From positions 57,538,454 through 57,602,453 of the forward strand of contig CM056742.1 of NCBI GenBank assembly GCA_029851415.1: a stretch of DNA of 64,000 bases. Reading direction: 5' to 3'. How positions within the stretch are numbered: the stretch's first letter is position 1; every line of letters starts with the position of its first letter. The notes beneath the pieces are model-generated. The model was not told the origin of the DNA, made no database searches, and saw only the letters and a list, made by a program, of their open reading frames with translations. This document shows, piece by piece, positions 12,748 through 25,047 of this stretch. The position numbers were made by a program, and so were the translations under genes. The DNA comes from Eretmocerus hayati (lineage: Eukaryota; Arthropoda; Insecta; Hymenoptera; Aphelinidae).

Positions 12748-12900
12748 GGAATTTTTCCCAATTTCCGGATTTCCAGAATGAAAACTGATATGGTGTTCCC
12801 TATGCTTATTTTTTTGGTGATTATCCGCTCTCCAATAAAATTTTTTTTTTTTTGGAAAAGTTTTCACAATTTCCAAATTTTCCGAGGAGCTTTCCCTTAT
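12748..12900 (-). repeat. Right arm of hairpin H2, inner part
   Basis: Pairs with the inner end of the left arm (about 12125-12275). The arm is interrupted exactly at 12900 by the LTR element and resumes at 19349. The two halves joined at one TTAT read GCTTTCCCTTATCGATT, against GCTTTCCCCTATCGATT in the left arm. Confidence 0.85.
12897..12900. other. Target-site duplication TTAT, left copy
   Basis: Directly precedes the LTR and is repeated at 19345-19348. The empty site is represented by the left arm of H2 (one base different). Confidence 0.85.
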
Positions 12901-14779
12901 TGCGAGGTTGGGATATTAGTATATCTATATTACTAATGATTTTCCGAGCAAACGAGTTGCATAGCTTACCATTTGCAACTATATATCTATGTGATACCGC
13001 TCTGCTACTCTGCTTGCGCTGGAACAGCTACTTACGTGTTATTCGGATCGATCGAACACCTCGTATTTTCGATCGATCAATCGGGGATGCTGCTGTTGGG
13101 ATAATCTGCATTCGACTTATTCTAGCCGAAATGGCATGCTACGGCCACACGTTATTCAAAGAAAATTATTTCAAGTGTGAATATATCGTTTTTTATAAGC
13201 AAGATAAGCTCATAAGTGAATTATATCGAAATTTCGTATTTCTACATTTCAATCGATGCGCACGCTGGTACACAGGCAATTTTTGCTATGGCTATATGTA
13301 TGTGGGCTCAAATGAAAGATATTGGATTATATTACATGCCCAAACGATAAGATAGCCCAGAAAAATCGGCTAACCCATACGTGTACCCGATCAAACGTTA
13401 ATTTTACGGAAATTCTACCTTTAAAACAAGCATGCAGGATTTCGTTATTTCTTGAATATATAATTGAAATCTATTGATCTAATACCACTTTCCGATAGCT
13501 ATTATATATAGCTAAGTGGCACTTTATGCAAAAACTTTGATTTTAAACGGGAGGACCTGAAAATATTTAAAATAATATTGGGGAAGAAAATTATCAGGGT
13601 GATCTCTCATGAAAAAATTGTCGTTCGATTAAATTATTCATTTATTAATTGGAACTATATTTCAAACCACGGTCGCAACCGTGTACATAGAAATACTAAA
13701 ATTCGTCCATATATTGGTATTTTCATGATTTTATATGATTTTATACGTGATATTGGTATATAACTGCCTCGTCTATCTGTAACATATAATAAGTGTGATC
13801 TGTTCCCTGCCTAATTTCCTATTGACATTGTGTGTAATAAATTATTACATGACGGTGTTCGGGCCACCGCAGACTCGAATCCGCGTGATTTTCGGCTCAT
13901 CGCACAGATTTGACTTATGAAAAAGATGGTTTTCTGGCGCGGACGCGATACAATTTCCTATCTGTAAATTCCTACACGATCCATAAGCACTGTGTGATGC
14001 GGGTCGGTCGTGAGTCAATTCCCCATCCTGGGTAAAGAGACGGCCGACGCACGCTTGGCAGTGTGCCTGGATTTTATATTTTATGAGCCACCGCGAGCTG
14101 ATATAATGCCCAAGTATTTCGTCCCTGTCTATGCAGGTTTATTCATACCGGGGCCGCGATTATTGCCTAATCCCATTCCAAATACATCTCGAGGATGCCT
14201 TATGGTGGGATTCTTTATATTCTAATATAATATCGCACCCGGGCGATGACTTACTTGGATCTCGGGGAGACCTGCTCGTTCGTGGGTATAGATTTTTGGA
14301 AGAAGTTCCACTTCGGCTTTTCGGGAGCAAGAGAGCGAGCTTTGCTCGCGCAGCGATTCATATACCCTCGGACGGCCAGAACCTCACTTCGAGACACTTT
14401 TCGGTGGCTTGGACCCTGCGTCGACATAGACACGCGTAATTACGAGTACATGCAAATGCCTCTCTGAATATCGGGATCGATTGGTCAAATTATAGTATAA
14501 GTGAATCGATGAGGAATCGATTGGAAAGGGTATGGATCTATATCGGCTTTATATATATGTTACGACGAGCGACGCGATGGAATTGATCTAACGTGCATAT
14601 ATATATGCACGGTGGTTAATTCACAAAATTGCAAGCATATATGGATTAGTATTAGTTTTACCGACACCACGTATATGATTCTACTTACACGACTGGTCTG
14701 ATGGTCATCTGCACAAGTGGCTGACTGAAAATTCTTATTTCTAAAATTTTAAAATTATCTGAAAATTGCAGACGTTGCA
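12901..14779 (-). repeat. LTR (left copy; 3' LTR in element orientation)
   Basis: 1879 bp, nearly identical to 17464-19344. Starts TGCGAGGTTGGG and ends GACGTTGCA on the plus strand. It contains a perfect AT-rich palindrome, TGCATATATATATGCA, near 14595; the other LTR carries a single change there. Frames of up to 167 codons inside the LTR are duplicated in the other copy and show no known domain. Confidence 0.9.
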
Positions 14780-14793
14780 TAGTTCCCCCAATT
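14780..14793 (-). promoter_or_regulatory. Polypurine tract
   Basis: On the minus strand the sequence directly before the LTR reads AATTGGGGGAACTA, a typical plus-strand priming tract abutting the 3' LTR. The same GGGGGAACT word recurs inside the element near 15553, 16568 and 16640. Confidence 0.65.
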
Positions 14794-17442
14794 CATTGGA
14801 GTCGAATCTCATTCATGAAGATTGATGGAGATAAATTAAAAAAAGAAAACGAAACAATTTTCAGATTAGACCATCGGATCGTGTAACAAAAATTCCCGTG
14901 ATTTTACTATAACATGTTAACATTTCACTATAATTTGGGTCTTCAAATGATTTGATGCATAATAATTCAAGAAATAAAAGTACATCCATGTGGGGATTTC
15001 TGGATGAACGATTCAACTACCCTAATTATGGTTCGATAATGTGAAGCAAAGTGCTTCGAATGTATGAGAATGATGAATAAATCATTACTGAGAATAACTA
15101 CAAACGATCTTGGGTCATCAATCAACCCACCTCTCATACATTCCTGATGAGTAAAATGACGTTATTTTTGTATACAAGATAAAAAAATCGATTGTTATAC
15201 AAGGTTGTGAGCTGGCTTTGGTTCAAAAGACTAGAACGAAAATGATTTGCTATAATCTTGAGCAATTTTCTTGGAAGGATTCCATAATTCCCAGTATTTA
15301 GGGTATTTATGATTCCAAATCAAGATTTTTACTGATAATCACAACAATAATATCTAAAACTCATTATCAATAAAACGAATAAGTAGGCCTGATTTGATCC
15401 TATAGAATATTTCCGATGTTCAAAAATGTAATTCGAAATGTCTCTATTTCAACAAAATTTGATTTTTGTCGACTCTAAATATTCGCCATCACTCTTTATT
15501 GGCAGGCAGGTATTAATTCATAAAACTGGAATAAAAAAAATTTGGAACTTCAGTTCCCCCAGCCTGTAGTGTGGCTGATAAGACAATACACGACAATTAT
15601 TAATGGATATTAATTGAAATGATATACCAAGTTCGTTGTCAAAAACTGAAATCTCAAGCAAATTCTACAATTTCACGTATAAGCACTAACTCATCAGCTA
15701 ACTAACCATGCTTCTGGATACATATCCACAGCTAGTAGGTCGACTGACAAGCTTTTTTGGGTTGTGCCATTTTGGCGAAATTTTCTGGTTTCGAGATCCT
15801 CTCCGGAATCAGCATCGTAAGAGTTCTCTAAAAAAAATGTGTTGTGGTCTTACCGAGAATAAATTTATTCTACTTGCCAATGATTAGACGAGTCCTCATT
15901 ATGAATATCTGATCGCAGGGATGCGGTTAACCACCTAGAACTACTCCCTCTAGGTTTTAGTTCGCTGTTCTCATATAACGTTCGAATTTCCGGGCCCATC
16001 GACATCTCGTTTGAAATGTTGCCATAACGAATTGACCTTATTTCATGATCACTTTCCTTCGACATCTCACTTCTCACGTTGCCATATGTTGCCGCTTGGT
16101 TATCCTCCGAAATATATCTACTAACCGAATCTATCACCTGGGTTTTATCACAAAGGCGGGCCTATCGATCTGCCCCTCGAGACCTACACATGATGGCTCG
16201 AATTCATCTAAAGCGGTTTCAAGTCAACTTCGGTGACACTAGATTTTCAATTCCTTTCAAATTTGTTGTAATTCTTATCTAACAAAACTTCGCAAGATAT
16301 CGGTTACGGGTTGGATTTATAGTCTCCGTGACTCGTGCCAACGTTCTATTGAATGAATTGTCTGATGATCCAGGTAAACTATATTTCCTTGAATTTTTGG
16401 ATGGACAATTCGCGAAAATATTGGCATATCCATTTCAAAATAACTCAAATTACATCAAATTTCGTAGACGTGACGATATTTTTACACAAACACTTCTATT
16501 ATTCGCAAAGCTGAACGAATTTCTATCGAATTGCACCGAAATCGTTACAAGTAATTATGCATTTGAGTTCCCCCGGACTATACTCCGAGAGTAATGAAAT
16601 GCATGCTAATCGCACAAAACGATAGAAAAGAATCAATAGTTCCCCCGGCCTGAGCATGGGGTGTAACAATTTGCGAAAAATTGTTATATATAAGAAATAA
16701 CCTTTCATTATCTTGACTCTAACAAATGCCTATCTATACTTCTGATATTGCAAGTTCAATCATTTGCTTGAGTCTGAATGCGTAACATTGATTTGAATAA
16801 GTGTAAGAAAGACAGAAGTATATTATCTGTAATGTGAGTAATAAGGTATAGGCATTGTGTGTGTATTGTGTGAACTATATGTGCAGCAACGAATAATAAG
16901 AGAAACCAACGGACTGACCAATAACTCACTATAGCCTATATGTGTTATAGAAGTATATGCCTTCAAAATCGATGTACCCGACTTTGATGCATGAGTCAAT
17001 CGTAATATTTTTGTTTGCAGCTTATGAAGGTGAGCTAGTTGTCGAGATACACGCGTGACTTTCCTCATTTCGAGTCGGTACACCGTTTCCACGAAGGAGC
17101 TTATGCACAGCTTTCCGAGAAGTAAACAACCACGATGTATCTCGGCACTGTCTCTGTACGTTGACAAAATCAATTCTAGTGCTCGAACTTTCGAAATGCA
17201 GAGTCTGTGTATTTCGACTGTTCGAGCTTCAAAAGTATAATTTTGAATCTACAATGTTACAGATAGACGCTCGCGATTTTCATATCGCACTGATTCATAT
17301 ATGGTAATGACGAACTTTTCATGAGAAATTCCCCTTTTCGAATGATTTTTCAATCAAAATCGATTGATTTTCATGCAGATTTTCCTACAAATTTTCGCTC
17401 TTGATGAGAGCTGATTTTATTATAGGTCCGTGTCAGGGTTAA
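14794..17442 (-). other. Internal region of LTR element, no recognised ORF
   Basis: AT-rich. Coding-like pieces without assignable domain are at 15865-16137 (minus, 90 codons, with a YGNVRSEMS/YGNISNEMS internal repetition) and 16328-16594 (plus, 88 codons, acidic with FLEFLDGQFAKI). Stops separate them, so neither can be called a gene with confidence. They may be eroded retroelement genes. Confidence 0.5.
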
Positions 17443-17461
17443 CGTCCCACCAGGGGTACCA
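17443..17461 (-). promoter_or_regulatory. Primer-binding site
   Basis: On the minus strand, two bases after the LTR, the sequence is TGGTACCCCTGGTGGGACG. It begins with the TGG expected to pair with a tRNA CCA end. The matching tRNA was not identified. Confidence 0.6.
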
Positions 17462-17463
17462 TT

Positions 17464-19344
17464 TGCGAGGTTGGGATATTAGTATATCTATATTACTAAT
17501 GATTTTCCGAGCAAACGAGTTGCATAGCTTACCATTTGCAACTATATATCTATGTGATACCGCTCTGCTACTCTGCTTGCGCTGGAACAGCTACTTACGT
17601 GTTATTCGGATCGATCGAACACCTCGTATTTTCGATCGATCAATCGGGGATGCTGCTGTTGGGATAATCTGCATTCGACTTATTCTAGCCGAAATGGCAT
17701 GCTACGGCCACACGTTATTCAAAGAAAATTATTTCAAGTGTGAATATATCGTTTTTTATAAGCAAGATAAGCTCATAAGTGAATTATATCGAAATTTCGT
17801 ATTTCTACATTTCAATCGATGCGCACGCTGGTACACAGGCAATTTTTGCTATGGCTATATGTATGTGGGCTCAAATGAAAGATATTGGATTATATTACAT
17901 GCCCAAACGATAATATAGCCCAGAAAAATCGGCTAACCTATACGTGTACCCGATCAAACGTTAATTTTACGGAAATTCTACCTTTAAAACAAGCATGCAG
18001 GATTTCGTTATTTCTTGAATATATAATTGAAATCTATTGATCTAATACCACTTTCCGATAGCTATTATATATAGCTAAGTGGCACTTTATGCGAAAACTT
18101 TGATTTTAAACGGGAGGACCTGAAAATATTTAAAATAATATTGGGGAAGAAAATTATCAGGGTGATCTCTCATGAAAAAATTGTCGTTCGATTAAATTAT
18201 TCATTTATTAATTGGAACTATATTTCAAACCACGGTCGCAACCGTGTCCATAGAAATACTAAAATTCATCCATATATTGGTATTTTCATGATTTTATATG
18301 ATTTTATACGTGATATTGGTATATAACTGCCTCGTCTATCTGTAACATATAATAAGTGTGATCTGTTTCCTGCCTAATTTCCTATTGACATTGTGTGTAA
18401 TAAATTATTACATGACGGTGTTCGGGCCACCGCAAAGACTCGAATCCGCGTGATTTTCGGCTCATCGCACAGATTTGACTTATGAAAAAGATGGTTTTCT
18501 GGCGCGGACGCGATACAATTTCCTATCTGTAAAATCCTACACGATCCATAAGCACTGTGTAATGCGGGTCGGTCGTGAGTCAATTCCCCATCCTGGGTAA
18601 AGAGACGGCCGACGCACGCTTGGCAGTGTGCCTGGATTTTATATTTTATGAGCCACCGCGAGCTAATATAATGCCCAAGTATTTCGTCCCTGTCTATGCA
18701 GGTTTATTGATACCGGGGCCGCGATTATTGCCTAATCCCATTCCAAATACATCTCGAGGATGCCTTATGGTGGGATTCTTTATATTCTAATATAATATCG
18801 CACCCGGGCGATGACTTACTTGGATCTCGGGGAGACCTGCTCGTTCGTGGGTATAGATTTTTGGAAGAAGTTCCACTTCGGCTTTTCGGGAGCAAGAGAG
18901 CGAGCTTTGCTCGCGCAGCGATTCATATACCCTCGGACGGCCAGAACCCCACTTCGAGACACTTTTCGGCGGCTTGGACCCTGCGTCGACATAGACACGC
19001 GTAATTACGAGTACATGCAAATATCTCTCTGAATATCGGGATCGATTGGTCAAATTATAGTATAAGTGAATCGATGAGGAATCGATTGGAAAGGGTATGG
19101 ATCTATATCGGCTTTATATATATGTTACGACGAGCGACGCGATGGAATTGATCTAACGTGCGTATATATATGCACGGTGGTTAATTCACAAAATTGCAAG
19201 CATATATGGATTAGTATTAGTTTTACCGACACCACGTATATGATTCTACTTACACAACTGGTCTGATGGTCATCTGCACAAGTGGCTGACTGAAAATTCT
19301 TATTTCTAAAATTTCAAAATTATCTGAAAATTGCAGACGTTGCA
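17464..19344 (-). repeat. LTR (right copy; 5' LTR in element orientation)
   Basis: 1881 bp, direct repeat of 12901-14779 with only scattered substitutions, for example AAGATAG versus AATATAG near 17910 and an added AAA near 18435. Bounded on the right by the TTAT duplication at 19345-19348. Confidence 0.9.
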
Positions 19345-19348
19345 TTAT

Positions 19349-20618
19349 CGATTATCCACGTTCAACAGATTCAGAATGTTTCTGTGAGAAACATTAGTTG
19401 ATACACGGGAAAAATTGGACCAAAACCTCTTATTTCCACGGTACCCCTTATACACCCAAAATGGCCGTTCAAATCCTTATAATTGATACGCCATTGTGTT
19501 TTTTTCTGAAAGCTACCCCAAATTAAAAAAAAATGATCAAAAACGGTCCAGTAGGACCCGTGATATCGTCAAGAATTCCGAGCGCTCGGATTTGAAGAGC
19601 GCGGCTCAGTTTCTGGTCGGCCCGCCACGCTGCCGCGGGAGTACCCCCACTCCTCACCCCTGCAGCGTTTTTCAAGCGAGATAAAGTAAACATTAACTTT
19701 CATGCTGAAACAAGGACGCAAGTCAAGGTATGTGAACCAAACATTCTGTATATGAAACTTTGAACATTTTTCTACCATTTCCCGCAAATTTCGGCCCTTA
19801 ATATTCAATTGTTCATAAAATATCGATTCTTAAAAAAAAAAACCGGTATCCCCGGTCCAAAATGTCGTGGAGTGATGTTTTTTTCCAAATTTAGAGCAGA
19901 ATTAGTACTACAACGTCCAAAAACGAATTTTTCCATATATCCATTACTCGCGGAATTGTGTGCAGAATAAAATCGGGAATTTCCGATTTTTATAAACAAT
20001 TGGCTCCAGAGACGATTTTTTGTAACAAAGTGACCGGTTTTATGATCGCATCCTATAGTTGAGGGTTTCAGGAAGCTCTCTGATTTTTTGCGACAACTTT
20101 AGTGCACGTGGAAAACTTTTACGGCTATTGCAAAAAACAACAATTTGGGATAAACAATTAGAATAGCGTCAATATTTATTGACGGATCGCTCTGATTTTT
20201 CTTTTACATATAGTACTCTATGAGGGCTACATTTTCGAGCAAGTACACATCGATCCATTGGCTTCCCTCAAAATGAAAAATGAAGGAAATTTTTGGCATT
20301 TTCCAGCTTCGTTGCTAATTATCTCGAGTTACGGAAAGAATTTTAGTATGGTTTTTTCTTTTAATTTAGAGAATTTCATCGCCTACAACATAGTACCATG
20401 AGGAATGATCCAAATATTATAACGGCTCCCCGGGATGCGAAATAACGCAAAAAAGTACAAAATTTCGCACTATTTTGTTGTTGTAATTTTTTGCGCACCC
20501 CTGGGGTTGTTCCATTTCAGGGGGGGGGGGGTGTATTATAGGGTATCCCGCATCGAAAAAAGAATAGAACCGTCCTTTGGCACTCATGCACAGTTCGAAG
20601 TCTAGAATTACTGGCCTA
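19349..20618 (-). repeat. Right arm of hairpin H2, outer part
   Basis: Continues the right arm after the LTR insertion and pairs with 10841-12130. It includes the mirrored G-tract near 20521 and ends at ACTGGCCTA, the complement of the H2 left edge. Confidence 0.85.
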
Positions 20619-23528
20619 ATGATCGAAACGGATTTCAATAGCTTGAAACAACACCAATAATATCCCGTTTGGTTTGGGTGCGTGCGACCAATTGCGTTTA
20701 AATGATAGCATCAAGAAGATGGGTCAGTTCATGCGCCCACTCGACCCAAAATGGTCAAATTTCCACGGCACGACGGGGAGAAGGGGGGTACGCTCCTGGA
20801 ATGTTTCGCCCATTTTCCTCCACCTATTTTTGAACAATATCCCATAGTTCTCATGTCCTGATATGGAATGTTATTTGAGTGAGAAGCATTACAAGAATTG
20901 TATCAAAGGGGTCGATGTGATCGAGCTCGTCTCAGCACTTCTATGAGCTTGCAATCGCTCATATCATCTTGGAAACTGATCAATCACACCAGAGAACCCA
21001 TTCTTCCTTCAAATGCCACCATAGACTTTATTCAAAAATTTTACGGTCAATTGAAGAATTACGGACGAGGCGCCAGATCTTGAGCAGAAGGAATTTCAGA
21101 GCTCCGGCTTGTCGTACAGGCTTATCGAACATAGACACAGCATGATGCTGTAGATGTGTATGTTTGTGCTCACCGGTAAACATTGTAGAGAATTTTGGAC
21201 GACTGTGTACGGCAGTGGGGGGGGGGGCTTGTTGTTATTCGCGCAACTAGTTGTTTCCTGATTCTGAGCTCTACTATCAATATCGGTTTCGGGCATTTGA
21301 CGACAACTCTGTGCAAATCGACTTTTATAACCATCTTGAAAGGATTTTAAAATAAGATACATGGGAAATAGCTTGCGTGATGCTAGATCGTCGATTGTGA
21401 CAGGATATTCAATATTATTGATTCATGGAGAATAGTGAAAACAATGCTCGAGTCAAGAGGGAAAAATCGAGACTTAAACGAGAGGAGCAAGAGGAGCAAT
21501 TGGAGAAGAAAAAAGAAAAGAAATAGCATTTGCCATATCTGCTTAAAATATGGAGCTCTACCTCGTGATTATCACTACTCTCGCCATCAGCATCACCCAT
21601 ATACTGTCGATCGAAAAATCTCTGGGAGCTTAGTATTCATATATATAACCACGATCCCGAATCATACAAAGACGCCTTGGACTGATTCTAGTTTCCAGAA
21701 CCATTTTCCTTGAATACCCCTCGTGGTGTAATAACGAGCTGGTGAGGCAGAAAAATCGTTGCTTTTCAGTCAGAATTACTCAAAAATCTGACCGATAACC
21801 ACATCTAGCAGTGCGCGAATGATCCGATGGGTTTACATTCGACTGAGAGTATCTAAAAGTCCTTTGGACGTCTGTGAACGTTTTTGGTTGGTACAGAAAT
21901 AACATTCCCCCAAATTAGTGGACACGCACTTTTCCACTCCTTTTTGAGGTTCTAGTTACCACTCAAATTGATTCCAGACGCGTGCCATGAAAAAAAAAAT
22001 TTCATTGTGCAGTAACCCAAATGTCAAAAGTTCTGTAGAACCTCTCACATGTGTGCGGCTAACTTATATCATTATAAAACTTGATCCTAAAATACATGAA
22101 ATTCTTAAATTAAAAATGAAATCCATGAAGTGTTACCTAAAGTATAAGTATAAATTGGCCTCGTGACTTTGATTAGGTTTAGTTAGAAATTTTGATGTAT
22201 GATACATAAATCTGTTTCCCAAGTTCATCTCAAATGTTCATCTACCAATTCAACCTTTTTCTTGCCATCTAGGGTTTCCAATTCATAGTTGGAGTTATTG
22301 AAATATTCAATGACCGTATATTTGTGAATTTTTCCCCGCACTTTTTCTACATGTTCGGGATATTGTATACACTTTTCCTCCGTAAGGAGAATCTAAAGTT
22401 TCGCAATTTATCATATTTCTTTTGATGAATTCTTGAAAAAAATGTCTGCATAGTAAATACTTGTGACAGTATAATTGTTATGCACTAATTGTGCAGAATG
22501 CATATTTTTCATCTTCAGGTGATTGTATCATCGAATCTGAATTTCATGATAATTATGAGTTAATCATATTCTATTCGAAAATCATATACGCACTTTGAAT
22601 TTTTCACCGTCTCTCAAGTTTTTCTATATTTTTGTATACGAATCTCTTGTTTCTTCATTATTTTCGTTCAATTTTATTTCAAGAGAGTGATAGAGGAATA
22701 GTTATGATTTCTTATTTCGTGAACTTTTCTCAGATCAAATCAATTGATGAAAGCAATACTAAATCCATCTGATCATGAAATTAATTGTTGTCTGGTAGAT
22801 ATGTTGATTCATGTCTATACACTGCACATGATATTATGGGTATTTCCGTCGAAATTTGAATTATTGGACTGTTCACGGTTGTAGTATGCGGATGTTTTGG
22901 AATATATAAAGATTTCATATGAATTTGAAAGATTGTTCATTTGTGTATGTAAATCTGAAAATATTTCAAAATGAAGTTAGATGATTGCACTCTTGATGAA
23001 AAATTTGCAAATTCTTCAAATTCAATTCTCCAATATAGCTATACTTCTATGACATTACTCAAGAAAATTTCGAGATAATTGGATATTTTTTCTATAAAAC
23101 GGAGATATGATAATTCGTACATCTATTGCTTTCTATAATGATCAACAAGGAGAGTCGCATAATAATGAGTATGTTCCAGGGTGAGCACTTCCCTCATGTC
23201 TTGAGTAATTGAGTAATATTTATATAGTTATTACAATTAGTCACGTGATTTGTAATTATAAAAAGTGGATTGAATAGAAGTCATAAGGTCATTCATGTTT
23301 ACGTTTCGTTCTGGTACAGTGTTGTTATGGACGATAGAAGAGTATTGTCAATTCTAGTGAGATATCGTCTATGATAGATATATCTCGAAGTGCTCAACGT
23401 GGCATTATCTGTTGAAACTCTGAAAGCAGCAATCAAAATAGTTCTGAGATCAAATATTTTTGGATCTCATCTGCGAATAATATCAAAATGGTTCATCTAA
23501 TGGAAACAGTGAGTGAATATGGTATGAT
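20619..23528. other. No gene seen
   Basis: A G-tract lies at about 21216. From 22.1 kb on the DNA is AT-rich with weak homopurine runs. A TATAAAAAG word near 23256 lies upstream of no convincing frame. The short repeat inverted to 10186-10225 is at 22020-22055. Confidence 0.5.
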
Positions 23529-24250
23529 TGAGATAAGATAAGATAAACCTCCGTTCTGCCTGCTGTTAAAAACACAAGAATACAGTTTCGTACATATGCT
23601 CAACTATTAACAATCAGTATTTACTTGATTTCATAGAGTAAATTATACGAGACTGTCCACGCATGAAAATGAAAGTACCAGGATTACTTGGTCAAAATTA
23701 ACCTCAGTCACAAATTCTCATCACAGATATGATGTGACATCTCAATTTCTAATGACAAAAATGGAAGCTTTTCGGGAAATGAGACATACAGATTGGAAGA
23801 AAGCCCACTGAGAACTCTTAACTCAAACTGGTGGAATTATAGGAATGTCGTGGGAGTCCAGCTCGAGTATATGATGGCGTAATCATCGCTTGAATGATGA
23901 AAGTGACGATGGGTGACGTAGTGAGAGTGGGAGAGAATTCCAGAGCCGAGCACCTTGATGCTGAAATGATCATTGGGTTGATTTGAGCTCGATTCTCGGG
24001 AGGACGAGCTCCCTCACATCGTCCCGACTGGTTGGCCTGCGTCGATTCTTTGTGAAGATCGCAGGCAGATAATTGGGCTCATTCATTTTTATAATTTTAT
24101 ACATGATGATGGCTGCGAAGTATAGCACGATTCGCCTGAACTGACTTCGACCCGAGAGTGCTTTTCGCTGAAAACAGCTTTTGCTCTCCAAAACTACATG
24201 GAAAACGGAAGTATTTCCAACAAGAATCAGAATCATCGCCGGAGCCGTTT
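23529..24250 (-). pseudogene. LINE ORF2 C-terminus and 3' tail
   Basis: The minus strand from 24236 encodes a LINE C-terminal block. An aliphatic FAAIIMYKI segment precedes NYLPAIF, and a later GARLWNSLP motif is typical of the last part of ORF2. One in-frame TGA near 23976 and another after SSFKR break it. The 3' untranslated part ends in a TTATC-type microsatellite (TCTTATCTTATCT) near 23530, the sort of simple-sequence tail that ends many LINEs. Part of this copy is repeated inverted at 24900-25047. Catalytic motifs are absent. Confidence 0.75.
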
Positions 24251-24899
24251 TAGAGAACCGTTGAACTGAAATATTTCGAGTTCGTATTTTTTGTTAACCG
24301 TAGCAAGCGCAATGTCACTCTTCATGTGAGTTTTGTATATCCCTAATTATTGCATAATATTCCACTAGTAATCAGCGATTGATGTATGGGGTAGTTGAAA
24401 TAAGGTTATCACTTATGAATTCGAGTGAGATTATTTTATTGATGATTGATCCTTCATCCTAAATATGCATACTGTTATAACTTTTTTCTGATAATTGGGA
24501 TTTTTTTGTCAAAATGGGATGATTCCATGGCCTGCTCACTCAAAAAACCGAGACCCATTTCCCTCTTCAGCACGAGAGTGGGAGTGGGGATCGTTAATTC
24601 CCCGTGGTCAATACTATTCTATCATAAATGATATTTCAACCTCCATATCTCCCCGTAATCGACGCCATGACAAACACCCAAGTCTGAAATGTGAAATGTG
24701 CTCGATTTTTGCTCATATCATTCTACACAGTGGTATGCGCAGTCTATTAGAAACCCTTTTGGCTCCATACAGAAAATTGCTCCATACCTGTTCGTTACTT
24801 TCCGAATAAAATGAAGCATATTTTGATGAAATGAGTTCATAAAATTCGGAGTAATAGACCAATCCTATCAGGAAAAATTGAAATAATTGTGAAAGAATG
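24251..24899. other. No gene seen
   Basis: Spacer between two oppositely oriented pieces of the same LINE. A plus-strand frame at 24495-24809 has no family features. Confidence 0.45.
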
Positions 24900-25047
24900 G
24901 TCTAATCGATATTTCTCAGAAGCGGCTCCGGCTATGATTTTGATTGTTGTCGGAGAAATTTCCATTTTCCATGTAGTTTTGGAAAGCAAAAGCTGTTTTT
25001 AGTGGAAAGCACTTTCGGGTCAAAGTCAGTTCAGGCGAACCGTGATA
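24900..25047 (+). pseudogene. Inverted LINE fragment abutting hairpin element H3
   Basis: This is the reverse complement of about 24125-24250, so it encodes the same LINE block (SFCVQ-type region up to SQFRR) on the plus strand. It stops exactly where H3 starts, at the codon that lies two residues after the RR pair. Confidence 0.75.

Larger units (their letters stand above)
12901..19344 (-). mobile_element. Nonautonomous LTR retrotransposon (LARD-like), recent
   Basis: Two direct repeats of 1879 and 1881 bp flank a 2.68-kb internal region. The ends read TG...CA and a 4-bp duplication TTAT flanks the whole. A PBS-like site at the right internal edge and a polypurine tract at the left internal edge place the element on the minus strand. 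The internal region lacks recognisable gag, protease, reverse transcriptase or integrase, so it depends on another element's enzymes. A 4-bp duplication is usual for Gypsy-type elements, 5 bp for Copia and BEL. LTR identity is near 99%, which implies a young insertion. It sits in the right arm of hairpin H2, so the hairpin is older. Confidence 0.88.

Noticed and set aside
12852..13355. 167-codon frame in the LTR, nearly repeated at 17430-17918
   Set aside because: Long LTR sequence duplicated by retrotransposition; no domain, and LTRs rarely code.
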